Source: Streptomyces sindenensis (GTDB lineage: Bacteria > Actinomycetota > Actinomycetes > Streptomycetales > Streptomycetaceae). From it: a stretch of DNA of 34,102 nt. Shown piece after piece: positions 1 through 8,384 of the stretch (positions are counted from its first letter, which is position 1; each line of letters opens with the position of its first letter). The stretch lies in NCBI RefSeq assembly GCF_014649035.1, contig NZ_BMSG01000050.1, forward strand, positions 1-34,102, read 5' to 3'. A program made the translations under genes and the position numbers. The notes below the pieces were generated by a model. That model worked only from the letters and a program-made list of their open reading frames with translations, searched no databases and was not told where the DNA came from.

Positions 1-1
1 A

Positions 2-31
2 CGCCTCACCGAAGACCTCAACCGCGAGTGA
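2..31 (+). CDS. C-terminal tip of an unidentified protein (partial)
   Basis: Reading frame 2 gives the codons for RLTEDLNRE followed by TGA at 29-31. Eight of the nine codons end in G or C, as expected for coding DNA in this genome, so this is probably the real 3' end of a gene entering from the left. It faces the next gene tail to tail, with 23 bases between the stops. Nothing about its function can be read from nine residues. Confidence 0.45.
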   Translation, partial: RLTEDLNRE

Positions 32-54
32 TCAACGGCTTACCCAACACTTTC

Positions 55-2907
55 TCAGGCCACTGGGAAGGCGTAGAAGGACCTGTCCCGCTGGACGACG
101 ACCGTCTTGCCGAAGGCGAGCGTCCGGTACGACGCGCGGACCGGTTCCCCCTTGGGGTCCGCTGCCCCGATGTCCTGGAACTTCCACAGCCGTTCACCGT
201 CGGCCGCCGCGAACGCGGTGACCTGGACGGCATCGGCGGCGATCAGCGTCTTCTCGCTGCCGCTCAGCGTGAGCGAGGGGGCGGGGCCGGTGCCCGGTAC
301 CTCGGTGGAGCGCCGCCACACGAGCCGACCGCTCTCCCGCTCCACCGCGCCGACCAGCCGGCTGCGTTCGGTGGTGTGGATCAGGGGTCCGGCGATCAAC
401 GGGGTGCCGAACCACGAGTCCTCGCTGCCCTCGACGCGCCACAGCGGCTTCGCCGTGTCCGCCTCGAAGGCCTGGAGGTCCCGGCCGACCGCCGCGTACA
501 GCGTGCCGTCCTCGTCGCCCGTGGTGGCGGCCTCCAGGGACGCGGCGCCGTACTGCTTGGTCCACAGCAGCTTGCCGGTCTTCTGGTCGAACGAACGGAC
601 CGACCCCTTCCCCTTGGCCTTCTTTACCTCGGCCGCCGTCAGACTGGCCGCGTCCTGCCGTACGAGGACGTCGGCGGAGCGCTCCGCGACCACCCGGTAG
701 GCGGGGGTGCCGGGGTCGCGGCCCGCGGGCACGGAGGTGCGCCACAGCTCCTTGCGCTGCACGATGTCGTACGCGAAGAAGTAGGCCTCGACGACTTCCT
801 TGTCCTTGCCCTTCTTCTTGCCCTTCTTCGGCTTCGGGGCCTTCTCGACGACCGTGTGCGACCCGGTGAACCAGATGACCGGGCCGGAACTTCCGGCCAG
901 CCGCCCGACGGTGAGCCCCGGCAGGTCGTCGAAGGCCTCCGTGTAGCGCACGCGGTGCACGACCTTGCCGTTCTTCGGCGACAGCCACAGGAACTCCGTC
1001 GGGCTCGCCACGAAGACCAGATCCGCGCCCGCCGCCAGCGCGGCCTGCCCCTTCGCTCCGTCCGCACGCTGCCACAGCCGCTTGCCGGTGCGCAGGTCCA
1101 CGGCGCTGGCCTGGCTCTCGCTGGTCACCACGAGCAGCTTGTCCTGCCAGAGCGCGGTGGTGAGCGGGGACGATTCGGAGGCCGGGTGCGCGTAGATCCA
1201 GCGCGGCTCGGGGGCCTGCCCCGGGAGCGTGGGTCGGGGCTTGGGCGCCGGCTTGTCGTCCGTCGCCTCGGCGGTGCCCCCGGACCCGAGCGCGGCGACC
1301 GAACCGCCGCCCACGATCAGCCCGCCGACGGCCGCCGCCGCGATGGTCAGCAGCGTCCGGCGGCTGGTGGCGGGGTCGGGCGCCGGGGCCGGTGCGGGAG
1401 GCAGCGGCAACGACACCATCGGCCCTCCGCCGGGCCCGCCCGGACCCGCGGGCCCGGCCGGGAGCGCGGCCGCGGGGTACGGGGCGGGTCCGCCGTGCGT
1501 GTGTTCCGGCTGCTGCGGGGCGGCGGGGCCGGTGGGCAGGGCGAGCGGTGCGGCGGGCTGCGCGGAGTGCGCGGCCGGGAGGGCGGCCGGGGCCTGGGGC
1601 GCGGTGAGTTCGTGGGGGAGGGCGAGCTGGGTGGTCGGCCGGTCGTTGTGGGGCGGGCGCGGCCCGGTGTTGAGGAAGCGGGTGGTGCCCCGGTCCTCAC
1701 CGATGCCCCCGTCCCCATCGCCGTTTCCGTCCCCATCGCCGTTCCCGCCCGTGTTCCGCGCGGGCGCGTCGGCGTCGGCGGGCTTCCGGAGCGCGTCCGC
1801 GTCCGCCGGCCGGGCGTCCTCGGGCTCCGGGGCGGGGCTCTCGGCCTCGGGAGCCCCGGAGGCCGCGACCGGCGGCGCGGCCGCGTCCGCGGGCCGGGCG
1901 TCCTCGGGGGCCGCCGGGACATCCGCCGTACCGGAATCCGCCGTAACGGGGTCCGCGGTGCCGGGGTCCGCCGTGGCGTCCCCCTCCTCCGGCACCTCCA
2001 GGGCCAGGACCCGCGCCTCCTGGTCCGCCACCGCCGCCGCGAGCGGCTCGGTCAGCCAGCCGCCCCGGGCGAGGCCCGCCGCGCCTTCCAGGGCCAGTTC
2101 GGCGGCGACCGTGCCGGCGGTGGGCCGCTGATCCGGGTCCTTCGCCAGGCAGTTCGCGATCAGCTCGCGCAACTCCTCCGGTACGGCGTCGAGTCCGGGC
2201 TCGTCCTCGGCGATCCGGCGGGTGGCCTCCTCGGCCGGGCCCTCCGTGAACGGGGTCGTCCCGGTCGCCGCGTACGCCAGCAGCAGCCCCAGCACGAACA
2301 GGTCGGAGGCGGCGGAGACCTCCTTGCCCTCGATCTGCTCGGGCGTCAGATAGCCGAGCCGTACCGACAGCTGGCCGCCCGGGCGGGCCTCCGCCGAGGC
2401 CGCAGCGCCCAGCGGGCCGAAGGCGGTGAGGCGGGGGCCGTCGGCGGCCAGCAGCACCGTGCCGGGGGCCAGGCCCTGGAGCACGGACCCGGCGGCGTGC
2501 ACCCGGGAGAGGATCTCGGCGACGCCCGCGCCCAGGACCCGCAGGGCCCGCTCGGGCAGCGGACCGGCGATCGCGATCGCCTCGGCCAGCGGCAGCGCGG
2601 GGACGTAACCCGCCGCCGTCCAGAGCGGTTCCGCCTCGTCCTCGGGTGTCCGTGCCGGGTCGCCGCCGTCCAGGGGCGGGGTCACCCAGCCGCCCGCGAG
2701 ACGTTCGGCGGTGCGGGCCTCGGCCTGGAAGCGGCGGCTGAAGACGGGGACGGCGGCCAGTTCGGGGCGGGCGGCGGTGATCAGGGCCGTCTCGCCGGAC
2801 GCGAGATCCCGGGCCACGTACCGCACGGCGCTCGCGCCCTCGTCGAAGCGGGCCAGCGCGGTGAAGCGGCCGAAGCGGCGTGGATCGTCCTGACGCAGCG
2901 CCTCCAT
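55..2907 (-). CDS. Pseudokinase-like domain / transmembrane / PQQ beta-propeller protein
   Basis: The protein has 950 residues. Residues about 13-275 follow the layout of a Hanks-type Ser/Thr kinase, including the C-lobe YLTPEQIEGK and SDLFVLGLLLAYAATG segments. The catalytic marks are missing: the VAIK lysine position reads ALITAARPE, the HRD loop reads LQGLAPGTVLL, and the DFG position reads TAFGPL. A Pro/Ala/Asp-rich linker follows, then one membrane helix at about 514-540 (TLLTIAAAAVGGLIVGGG). The extracellular half (about 560-950) has PQQ/WD-like blades such as RTGKRLWQRA, QKTGKLLWTKQ and ADGERLWKFQD. Many Streptomyces kinases have this kinase-TM-propeller layout; here the kinase half looks inactive. 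I infer a ligand-sensing or scaffold role. The ATG at 2907 opens the kinase-like fold directly. It is separated from the gene upstream by about 105 bases. Confidence 0.85.
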   Translation of the reverse strand: MEALRQDDPRRFGRFTALARFDEGASAVRYVARDLASGETALITAARPELAAVPVFSRRFQAEARTAERLAGGWVTPPLDGGDPARTPEDEAEPLWTAAGYVPALPLAEAIAIAGPLPERALRVLGAGVAEILSRVHAAGSVLQGLAPGTVLLAADGPRLTAFGPLGAAASAEARPGGQLSVRLGYLTPEQIEGKEVSAASDLFVLGLLLAYAATGTTPFTEGPAEEATRRIAEDEPGLDAVPEELRELIANCLAKDPDQRPTAGTVAAELALEGAAGLARGGWLTEPLAAAVADQEARVLALEVPEEGDATADPGTADPVTADSGTADVPAAPEDARPADAAAPPVAASGAPEAESPAPEPEDARPADADALRKPADADAPARNTGGNGDGDGNGDGDGGIGEDRGTTRFLNTGPRPPHNDRPTTQLALPHELTAPQAPAALPAAHSAQPAAPLALPTGPAAPQQPEHTHGGPAPYPAAALPAGPAGPGGPGGGPMVSLPLPPAPAPAPDPATSRRTLLTIAAAAVGGLIVGGGSVAALGSGGTAEATDDKPAPKPRPTLPGQAPEPRWIYAHPASESSPLTTALWQDKLLVVTSESQASAVDLRTGKRLWQRADGAKGQAALAAGADLVFVASPTEFLWLSPKNGKVVHRVRYTEAFDDLPGLTVGRLAGSSGPVIWFTGSHTVVEKAPKPKKGKKKGKDKEVVEAYFFAYDIVQRKELWRTSVPAGRDPGTPAYRVVAERSADVLVRQDAASLTAAEVKKAKGKGSVRSFDQKTGKLLWTKQYGAASLEAATTGDEDGTLYAAVGRDLQAFEADTAKPLWRVEGSEDSWFGTPLIAGPLIHTTERSRLVGAVERESGRLVWRRSTEVPGTGPAPSLTLSGSEKTLIAADAVQVTAFAAADGERLWKFQDIGAADPKGEPVRASYRTLAFGKTVVVQRDRSFYAFPVA

Positions 2908-3012
2908 GGCGCACCCCCTTGTGACCGTTGTACGGCGACCGGATGGCCCGTCCCCGGCGCCTGACCGTCGATCTTAGAGCCTGTGCCGTACGCGAGGACC
3001 GCCCGCCGTCGT

Positions 3013-3288
3013 TCAGTCGCGGCGGGGCGGCTTGGACCAGGGCCACTTGAGCGTGCGGTGCTCACGGCCGCCGGGGGCGTACTCGTACACCCAGCCGCGC
3101 TGGAGCCCGAGCCGCTTGGTGTAGCCGGCCGGGACCCGCTGGTAGGCGTACACCGTGGCGGGGCCGCCGTCGGGGGAGGGCACGGGGACCTCGTACCACT
3201 TCGGCGGATGGCCGGTCGGGCCCAGCAGGACCGGCAGGACCCGGCCGTCCAGGGGGCCGCCGCGGAAAGGGGTGTTCTCGCTCTTCAC
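3013..3288 (-). CDS. Small conserved-type hypothetical protein, 91 aa
   Basis: The protein has 91 residues and a GTG start, 4 bases after the stop of the TetR gene, so the two are probably cotranscribed and coupled. It is rich in Pro, Gly and aromatic residues (FRGGPLDGRVLPVLLGPTG, WYEVPVPSPDG, YAYQRVPAGYTKR) and ends in a basic tail (KWPWSKPPRRD). It has no signal peptide or membrane helix. The composition suggests a small beta-rich soluble domain. I do not recognise the family. Coding support comes from strong GC3 and the close spacing. There is no clear Shine-Dalgarno sequence, which fits translation by coupling to the upstream gene. Confidence 0.75.
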   Translation of the reverse strand: MKSENTPFRGGPLDGRVLPVLLGPTGHPPKWYEVPVPSPDGGPATVYAYQRVPAGYTKRLGLQRGWVYEYAPGGREHRTLKWPWSKPPRRD

Positions 3289-3292
3289 CCGG

Positions 3293-4069
3293 TCAGTCTG
3301 ACGCAGGGGACGCGGGCAGCAGGTGCGCCGCCTCCGCGACGACCGGAATTACTCGTTCCGCCAGCTGTCCGGCCGGTCCTTCGGGCGTCTCCAGGGCCAG
3401 CAGGTCGTTCATCACCGCCGCGGTCTCCGGATCGGAGGCCGCGGTCGCCGCGAGCAGGGCGATCAGATGGTCGACCAGCCAGCCGCGCAGCTCGGCCGCG
3501 GCCGGCTGCTTCCCGTCGTCCAGCCACATCAGCGAGGCCGCCTCGACGGCCGCGATCCAACTGCGCACCATCATCCGCAGCCTCGGCCCGGCGGGCTGTT
3601 CCCCGGCCCCGCCCACCCGCCCGAGGTGCCGCAGGATCTCGTCGGCCGCGGCCCGGCGCACCCCGTCCACGATCGTCGTCGTCCGGGAGGTCTCCACCAC
3701 GCTCCCGCCGCGCAGCAGTGCGCTGAACCCGGTGTCGTGCTCGTCGACGAAGCAGAGGTAGCGGTCCAGGACCCGGGCCACCCGTTCGGTCGGCGGGCCC
3801 ACCGGCGGTTCGGTGAAGCACAGCGTCAGCTCGTCCGCCGCCGAGCCGAGCGCGGCCTCGTACAACTGCTGCCGTCCGCCCGGGAAGTAGCGGTAGACGA
3901 GCGGCCGGGACACCCCGGCCGCCACCGCCACCTCGTCGAGCGACACCTCGTCGGGCGCCCGGTGGGCGAAGAGGCCGAGCGCTGCCAGCAGCAGCTGGGC
4001 GCGGCGCTCCTCGACGCTGAGCCTCCGGTACGTCGCCCGGGGCGGCGGGACTGCGGCGGTGGACGTCAT
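3293..4069 (-). CDS. TetR/AcrR-family transcriptional regulator
   Basis: The protein has 258 residues when started at the ATG at 4069 (MTSTAAVPPPRATYRRLSVE); an in-frame start 33 bases further upstream adds an arginine-rich stretch with little support. The N-terminal helix-turn-helix is clear: RRAQLLLAALGLFAHR, then EVSLDEVAVAAGVSRPLVYRYFPGG, the canonical recognition-helix pattern of the family. The rest is an alpha-helical ligand-binding domain containing RVARVLDRYLCFVDEHDTGFSAL. It is expected to be a dimeric repressor whose ligand is unknown. It lies between the 91-residue gene and the AurF-like oxygenase gene, with 34 bases to the latter's stop. All three are on the minus strand, so it may regulate the diiron pair just upstream. 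Confidence 0.93.
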   Translation of the reverse strand: MTSTAAVPPPRATYRRLSVEERRAQLLLAALGLFAHRAPDEVSLDEVAVAAGVSRPLVYRYFPGGRQQLYEAALGSAADELTLCFTEPPVGPPTERVARVLDRYLCFVDEHDTGFSALLRGGSVVETSRTTTIVDGVRRAAADEILRHLGRVGGAGEQPAGPRLRMMVRSWIAAVEAASLMWLDDGKQPAAAELRGWLVDHLIALLAATAASDPETAAVMNDLLALETPEGPAGQLAERVIPVVAEAAHLLPASPASD

Positions 4070-4103
4070 GCCCCCGAGCCTAGACCGTGCCGGCCGGTAC
4101 ACC

Positions 4104-5039
4104 TCAGGCCAGCAGTCCGGAGCTTCGCCACAGTCGGCGGCCGACCCCGTTCAGCAGCCCGATGTCGTCGAAGAAGTCGGTGAGCCGTTTCGCGCCGGAC
4201 TGCATGACCTCCGCGCGGTGCCCGCTCGCCCTCACCTGGGCGACGGCCTCCCGGCGGTCCAGGCCGACGTTCTCGTACACCTGCGGGTTCACGAAGCAGA
4301 CGGAGAACACCCGGGCCGCCTCGCCGCAGCTGACCTTGGTCAGCTCCCGCTCCCAGCGCGGGGCGGTCACCATCTGGCGGCGCAGCTCCTCCCGGGCGTA
4401 CCGGACGTGCCGGGCCTCCTCGATGACATGGATCCGGGTCACCCCGCGCACCAGGGTCTGTACCCGCTCGTCCGGGAAGGTCAGACGCTGCATCCAGTCG
4501 AGGATCTCCTCGCCGAGCAGGGTCGCGGCGAACGAACCGGGGGTGGTGGAGACGGTCTTCAGGACCCGCGCGAGGTTGTGGTAGACGCGCGGCACCGGGT
4601 ACGTCGGGGCGCCGCCCCAGTCGATCATGCGCCCGAACATCATCGAGTGCCGGCACTCGTCGGCTATCTCCGTGAGCGCGTAGCGGACGTGGTTGCTGGT
4701 GACGGGCTTGTCGTAGATGTGCCGGACCAGCAACTGCATCAGGATGATCTCGAACCAGATGCCGAGCGAGGCCAGGGCCGCCGCCTCGTGCCGGGAGAGG
4801 TCGAGGCGCTGCTCCTCGGACATCCGGTCCCACATCGGGGTCCCGTACAGCGAGAGCAGCTCCGGCGGCCAGAACCACCTGCCGTCCTCGACGGCCGCGT
4901 CCCAGTCGAGTTCGGTGTCGGGGTCGAAGGAGTGCCTGGCCGAGGATTCGAGCAGCCGCAGGGCGATCTGCTCGCGGTCGCGGAGCGGCCCGAGCGCGTC
5001 GCGGAGCACGGTCGCATCGCGAGCGGTGACGGTCGTCAT
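4104..5039 (-). CDS. AurF-like diiron oxygenase family protein
   Basis: The protein has 311 residues. It is an all-helical protein with carboxylate/histidine metal-ligand motifs: EIADECRHSMMFGR, EEILDW and HVIEEARHVRYAREEL, in the order and spacing of AurF-type non-haem diiron N-oxygenases (family known for p-aminobenzoate oxidation to nitro compounds). Length also fits that family. The substrate cannot be inferred, because related proteins occur outside antibiotic clusters and no biosynthetic genes lie nearby. The start at ATG 5039 is favoured because the divergent region upstream contains the only obvious G-rich signal. It diverges from another diiron protein at 5305 and is followed by a TetR regulator, which suggests a small redox or stress unit. 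Confidence 0.85.
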   Translation of the reverse strand: MTTVTARDATVLRDALGPLRDREQIALRLLESSARHSFDPDTELDWDAAVEDGRWFWPPELLSLYGTPMWDRMSEEQRLDLSRHEAAALASLGIWFEIILMQLLVRHIYDKPVTSNHVRYALTEIADECRHSMMFGRMIDWGGAPTYPVPRVYHNLARVLKTVSTTPGSFAATLLGEEILDWMQRLTFPDERVQTLVRGVTRIHVIEEARHVRYAREELRRQMVTAPRWERELTKVSCGEAARVFSVCFVNPQVYENVGLDRREAVAQVRASGHRAEVMQSGAKRLTDFFDDIGLLNGVGRRLWRSSGLLA

Positions 5040-5304
5040 GGCGGGAGCACCTCACAGGGGGACCGGGAACAGGGGGACCGGGAACAGAGGCTGTCGGAAA
5101 CGGAAGCTACCGGTGGTCACCCCTTATGAGACTGCTCGTCAGCAAGGCCGTCAATCCCTTGCGCACGGTTCCGTCCGACTTGTTGACTCGATGTCTACCA
5201 ACGTGTGAACCTGCCGAAGAGGCGGCTGGCGCGCGCGCTCAACTGCCTTCGGCTTCAAGGAACTTGTCGATCATGTCCCGCTGTCCGAGGCGAAGGAGCC
5301 GTCC
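5040..5304. other. Divergent intergenic region between the two diiron genes
   Basis: This 265-base spacer must hold both promoters. It contains a 15-bp tandem repeat next to the minus-strand start. A TTGACT (5183-5188) could be a -35 element for the plus-strand gene, but the -10 region 17-18 bases downstream (TGAACC) is poor. I saw no convincing palindromic TetR operator. A Shine-Dalgarno-like GAAGGAG lies at 5292-5298 before the plus-strand GTG. Confidence 0.4.
5054..5087. repeat. 15-bp tandem direct repeat upstream of the AurF-like gene
   Basis: The unit ACAGGGGGACCGGGA occurs at 5054-5068 and again exactly at 5069-5083, followed by a partial ACAG. It ends 15 bases from the start codon at 5039, so it lies in the leader or promoter of the minus-strand gene. 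It could be a binding site repeat or simple slippage. Confidence 0.85.
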
Positions 5305-6414
5305 GTGTCCACCCATGAGCTCTACACCAGCCCGCCCGCCGAACCGATCTGGCAGGTCCCCGCCGCCGGAGCCGCCCGGTTCAGCTGGGACTACGACGAC
5401 GGCCGCGAGCGCCTCCTCGCCCTCTACCGGAAGGGCAAGGACAAGCAGTGGGACGGCGACAAGCGCATCGACTGGTCCCTGGAGGTCGACCCCGCCGACC
5501 CGCTCGGCACCCCCGACGAGGCGCTCACCCTCTACGGGACCCCGCACTGGGCGAAGATGACGGAGAGGGACCGCGGCGAACTGCGCAAGCACTACGCCTC
5601 CTGGCAGTTCAGCCAGTTCCTCCACGGTGAGCAGGGCGCGATGGTGTGCGCGGCCCGCATCGTGGAGTCCGTCCCCGACCTGGACGCCAAGTTCTACTCC
5701 GCCACCCAGACCATGGACGAGGCCCGGCACGCCGAGATCTACGGCCGGTTCCTGCACGAGAAGATCGGCATGCTCTACCCGGTCAACGACAACCTCCAGG
5801 GGCTGCTGGGCGACACCCTGCGCGACTCCCGCTGGGACATGCCCTACCTCGGGATGCAGGTCCTCATCGAGGGCCTGGCGCTGGCCGCCTTCGGGATGAT
5901 CCGCGACACCACGACCCAGCCGTTGCCCAAGCAGATCCTCGCGTACGTCATGCAGGACGAGGCCCGGCACGTCGCCTTCGGGCGGATGGCGCTGCGCGAC
6001 TACTACAAGCAGCTGAGCGACGCCGAACTGCGCGAGCGCGAGGAGTTCGTCATCGAGGGCTGCTACCTGATGCGGGACCGGCTCAGCGGGGTCGAGGTCC
6101 TGGAGAACTTCGGCATCGGCACGCAGGAGGCGAAGGACCTCTCGGAGCACTCGGAGTACCTCCAGCTCTTCCGGAAGCTGCTCTTCAGCCGCATCGTCCC
6201 GTGCGTCAAGGACATCGGCCTGTGGGGCCCGCGCCTCCAGAAGGCGTACGTCGCCATGGGCGTCCTCGAACTGGGCGACTCCAACCTCGACCTGCTGATG
6301 TCCCAGGACGAGGAGATAGCCGAGCAACTGGACCGCGACCGCTTCGCCGCCGAGGAGGAGGCCCGGGTGGCGGAGGTCGCGGAGGCGATCGACGAGGGCG
6401 CCGACGCCGCCTGA
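5305..6414 (+). CDS. Ferritin-like diiron-carboxylate protein
   Basis: The protein has 369 residues. It is helical and carries the full diiron ligand set of the ferritin/RNR-R2-like superfamily: a first Glu in LHGEQGAM, then DEARHAEIY, a Glu in LIEGLALAAFG, then DEARHVAFGRMAL. The C-terminus is acidic (EEEARVAEVAEAIDEGAD). It has no signal peptide or membrane helix, so it is cytoplasmic. Likely roles are oxidation of an unknown substrate or handling of iron/oxygen; it lacks RNR-specific surroundings. The GTG at 5305 is chosen because GAAGGAG precedes it by 6 bases and the protein then begins MSTHELYTS. It is divergent from the AurF-like gene. Confidence 0.87.
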   Translation: MSTHELYTSPPAEPIWQVPAAGAARFSWDYDDGRERLLALYRKGKDKQWDGDKRIDWSLEVDPADPLGTPDEALTLYGTPHWAKMTERDRGELRKHYASWQFSQFLHGEQGAMVCAARIVESVPDLDAKFYSATQTMDEARHAEIYGRFLHEKIGMLYPVNDNLQGLLGDTLRDSRWDMPYLGMQVLIEGLALAAFGMIRDTTTQPLPKQILAYVMQDEARHVAFGRMALRDYYKQLSDAELREREEFVIEGCYLMRDRLSGVEVLENFGIGTQEAKDLSEHSEYLQLFRKLLFSRIVPCVKDIGLWGPRLQKAYVAMGVLELGDSNLDLLMSQDEEIAEQLDRDRFAAEEEARVAEVAEAIDEGADAA

Positions 6415-6480
6415 GGGCGTCGCGGCGGGCGGGGCCGATAAGAGGTGTACGCGGACCGGGCCGGCGGTCAGGATGCGGAC

Positions 6481-7389
6481 ATGACGACGAACCCGCCCGC
6501 AGCCACCCCGGTCAGCGCAGCCGGTCACGCCGCCGCCCGCCGCAGCCTCGAAGGTCTCGCGCTCGGCGACGCGTTCGGGGAGCGCTGGTTCCCGCTCTTC
6601 CGCGAACCCCGGCAGGCCGTGAACGAGATCCGGGCCCGCCGCACCCCGCCCGAACCCCTCTGGCACTGGACCGACGACACGGCCCTCGCCCTCGCGCTGA
6701 CCCGCTCCCTCGACGAGCGCGGCCACGTCGACCAGGACCACCTGGCGCTCTGCTACGCACTTGCCTTCGACGCCGACCAGGCCCGCGGCTACGGCCACGG
6801 CATGCACCTCCTGCTGCCCCGGCTGCTCGACGCCCCGGCCGACTGGCGCACCCTGGCCCCCCGACTCTTCGACGGCGGCAGCCTCGGCAACGGCGCGGCC
6901 ATGCGGGTCGCGCCGCTCGGCGCCCGCTTCCACGAGGACCTGGACCGGGTCGCCGGACAGGCCGCGCTCTCGGCCGAGGTCACCCACGCCCACCCGGACG
7001 GCATCGCGGGCGCGGTGGCCGTCGCGGTGGCGGCGGCGCTGTCGGCGCGCGGCGAACTGACGCTGGACGCGGTCGCGGAACGTACGCCCGAGGGGCCGGT
7101 ACGCGACGGGGTGCGGCGCGCCGCACGGACGTCGTTCAGCACCGAACCGTGGCGGGCGGCGGACCTCCTCGGCAACGGGCAGCGCATCCGGGCCGACGAC
7201 ACCGTGCCCTTCGCGCTGTGGAGCGCGGCCCGGCACCGGGACGACCTGGAAGCGGCGCTCTGGGCGACCGCGGCGGGCCTCGGCGACGTCGACACCACGT
7301 GCGCCATCACCGGCGGCGTGGTCGGGGCGGCGACCGGGACGGCCGGGGCGCCGCAGGAGTGGCTGCGCAGGCGTGAGCCGCTGGGGTGA
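6481..7389 (+). CDS. ADP-ribosylglycohydrolase family protein
   Basis: The protein has 302 residues. The dinuclear-metal motifs of the ADP-ribosylglycohydrolase (DraG/ARH) family are visible: LEGLALGDAFGERW near the N-terminus, WHWTDDTALALALTRSL at about 60-76, and GDVDTTCAITGGVVGAATG near the C-terminus. The family removes ADP-ribose from arginine or other acceptors, or hydrolyses related compounds, using two Mg ions held by the Asp/Thr motifs. The ATG at 6481, 7 bases after AGGA, is preferred over an in-frame GTG 36 bases upstream. It is cytoplasmic. It follows the ferritin-like gene by 66 bases and may be cotranscribed, but no functional link is obvious and no ADP-ribosyltransferase is in the window. 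Confidence 0.9.
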   Translation: MTTNPPAATPVSAAGHAAARRSLEGLALGDAFGERWFPLFREPRQAVNEIRARRTPPEPLWHWTDDTALALALTRSLDERGHVDQDHLALCYALAFDADQARGYGHGMHLLLPRLLDAPADWRTLAPRLFDGGSLGNGAAMRVAPLGARFHEDLDRVAGQAALSAEVTHAHPDGIAGAVAVAVAAALSARGELTLDAVAERTPEGPVRDGVRRAARTSFSTEPWRAADLLGNGQRIRADDTVPFALWSAARHRDDLEAALWATAAGLGDVDTTCAITGGVVGAATGTAGAPQEWLRRREPLG

Positions 7390-7524
7390 GCCGATCGGGG
7401 CGAGCCGTCGGGGGAAGGTGGCCGGGCGGGCGCGGAGCCGCTCGTCCCGGCCGCATTCTCTCGACCTGATACCGATATCGGCCGGACCGAAATTCCGTTC
7501 GCAAACGTGTCGTAACGTGAGCCC

Positions 7525-8376
7525 ATGACCACCCCGCCGCACCCGCCGCAGGGCCCCTACGGGCCGCCGTCCCCGCAGAACCCCTACGGCCCGCCGCCGG
7601 TCGCCCCGGGGTCCGTCCCGCAGCAACAGCCCTACGGCTACCCGCAGCAGCCCCCGCCCCAGCAGGGCGGCTGGGGGCAGCCCGGCATACCCGGCGGTGG
7701 CGGCCCGGCGATGGGCGGCTGGCCGCCCGCGGGCCCGCAGCCGCCGCGCCGGAAGCGGACCGGGCTGATCGCCGGGATCGCGGTCGGCGCGGTGCTGGCG
7801 GCGGGCGGCATCGTCTACGGCGTCACCCAGCTCGCCGACAAGGGCGCCGACCTGGTGTACCCGAAGGCGGAGTACGAACTCGTCGTGCAGCAGAAGCTCC
7901 TGGACGGCGAGTTCAGCCTGGAGCAGGACCTTTCGGAGACCGAGGGCGAGGAGATCGAGAAGACCCCCGACGCCAGCATCCGGGACGCGGAGGCGGTCGT
8001 CGCGCAGTACACCTCGGCCAAGGGCGGCGCGTTGGTGCTGTCCGGGATGCACGGGCGGCTGGCCAGCCCCGGATTCATGCGCGGCAAGATCATGGAGGGG
8101 GCGGCGGAGGCCGATGGCGCGACCCTCGTCGTGCCCCCGAAGACGTTCCGGCCCGAGGGGCACTCGATCACGATCGAGTGCCAGGTCGTGCGGTCGAAGG
8201 AGTCCGGCGGCATCGCCAACATCCCCATGTGCGCCTGGGGCGACGACAACACCGCCGCGATGATCGGGGTGATCCGCCCGGAGACCCTGCTCAAGGACCC
8301 CAAGTCCATCGACCTGGCGGCGGTCGCGGCGGAGACGGCCAAGGTCCGTGAGGAGGCCCGCCGGCCGCTCGGCTGA
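7525..8376 (+). CDS. Proline-rich single-pass membrane protein
   Basis: The protein has 283 residues. The first 78 are a Pro/Gly/Gln/Tyr-rich cytoplasmic tail with repeated PYG(P/Y) units. A basic RRKR stop-transfer motif and one membrane helix (GLIAGIAVGAVLAAGGIVYGV, about 81-101) follow. The outer domain is about 180 residues and includes YPKAEYELVVQQKLLDGEF, a CQVVRSKESGGIANIPMCAW segment with two cysteines that may form a disulfide, and a terminal helix. This layout is common in actinobacterial proteins of unknown function. It ends 8 bases from the convergent amidase stop. The start is ATG 7525 with only a weak GTGAG upstream. An AT-richer stretch at 7470-7520 is the likely promoter. Confidence 0.87.
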   Translation: MTTPPHPPQGPYGPPSPQNPYGPPPVAPGSVPQQQPYGYPQQPPPQQGGWGQPGIPGGGGPAMGGWPPAGPQPPRRKRTGLIAGIAVGAVLAAGGIVYGVTQLADKGADLVYPKAEYELVVQQKLLDGEFSLEQDLSETEGEEIEKTPDASIRDAEAVVAQYTSAKGGALVLSGMHGRLASPGFMRGKIMEGAAEADGATLVVPPKTFRPEGHSITIECQVVRSKESGGIANIPMCAWGDDNTAAMIGVIRPETLLKDPKSIDLAAVAAETAKVREEARRPLG

Positions 8377-8384
8377 CCCGCCGC

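Noticed and set aside
28..2964. 978-codon open frame on the plus strand
   Set aside because: It is antisense to the pseudokinase-propeller gene, is rich in Arg/Gly/Ala with no domain pattern, and reflects high GC3 on the other strand.
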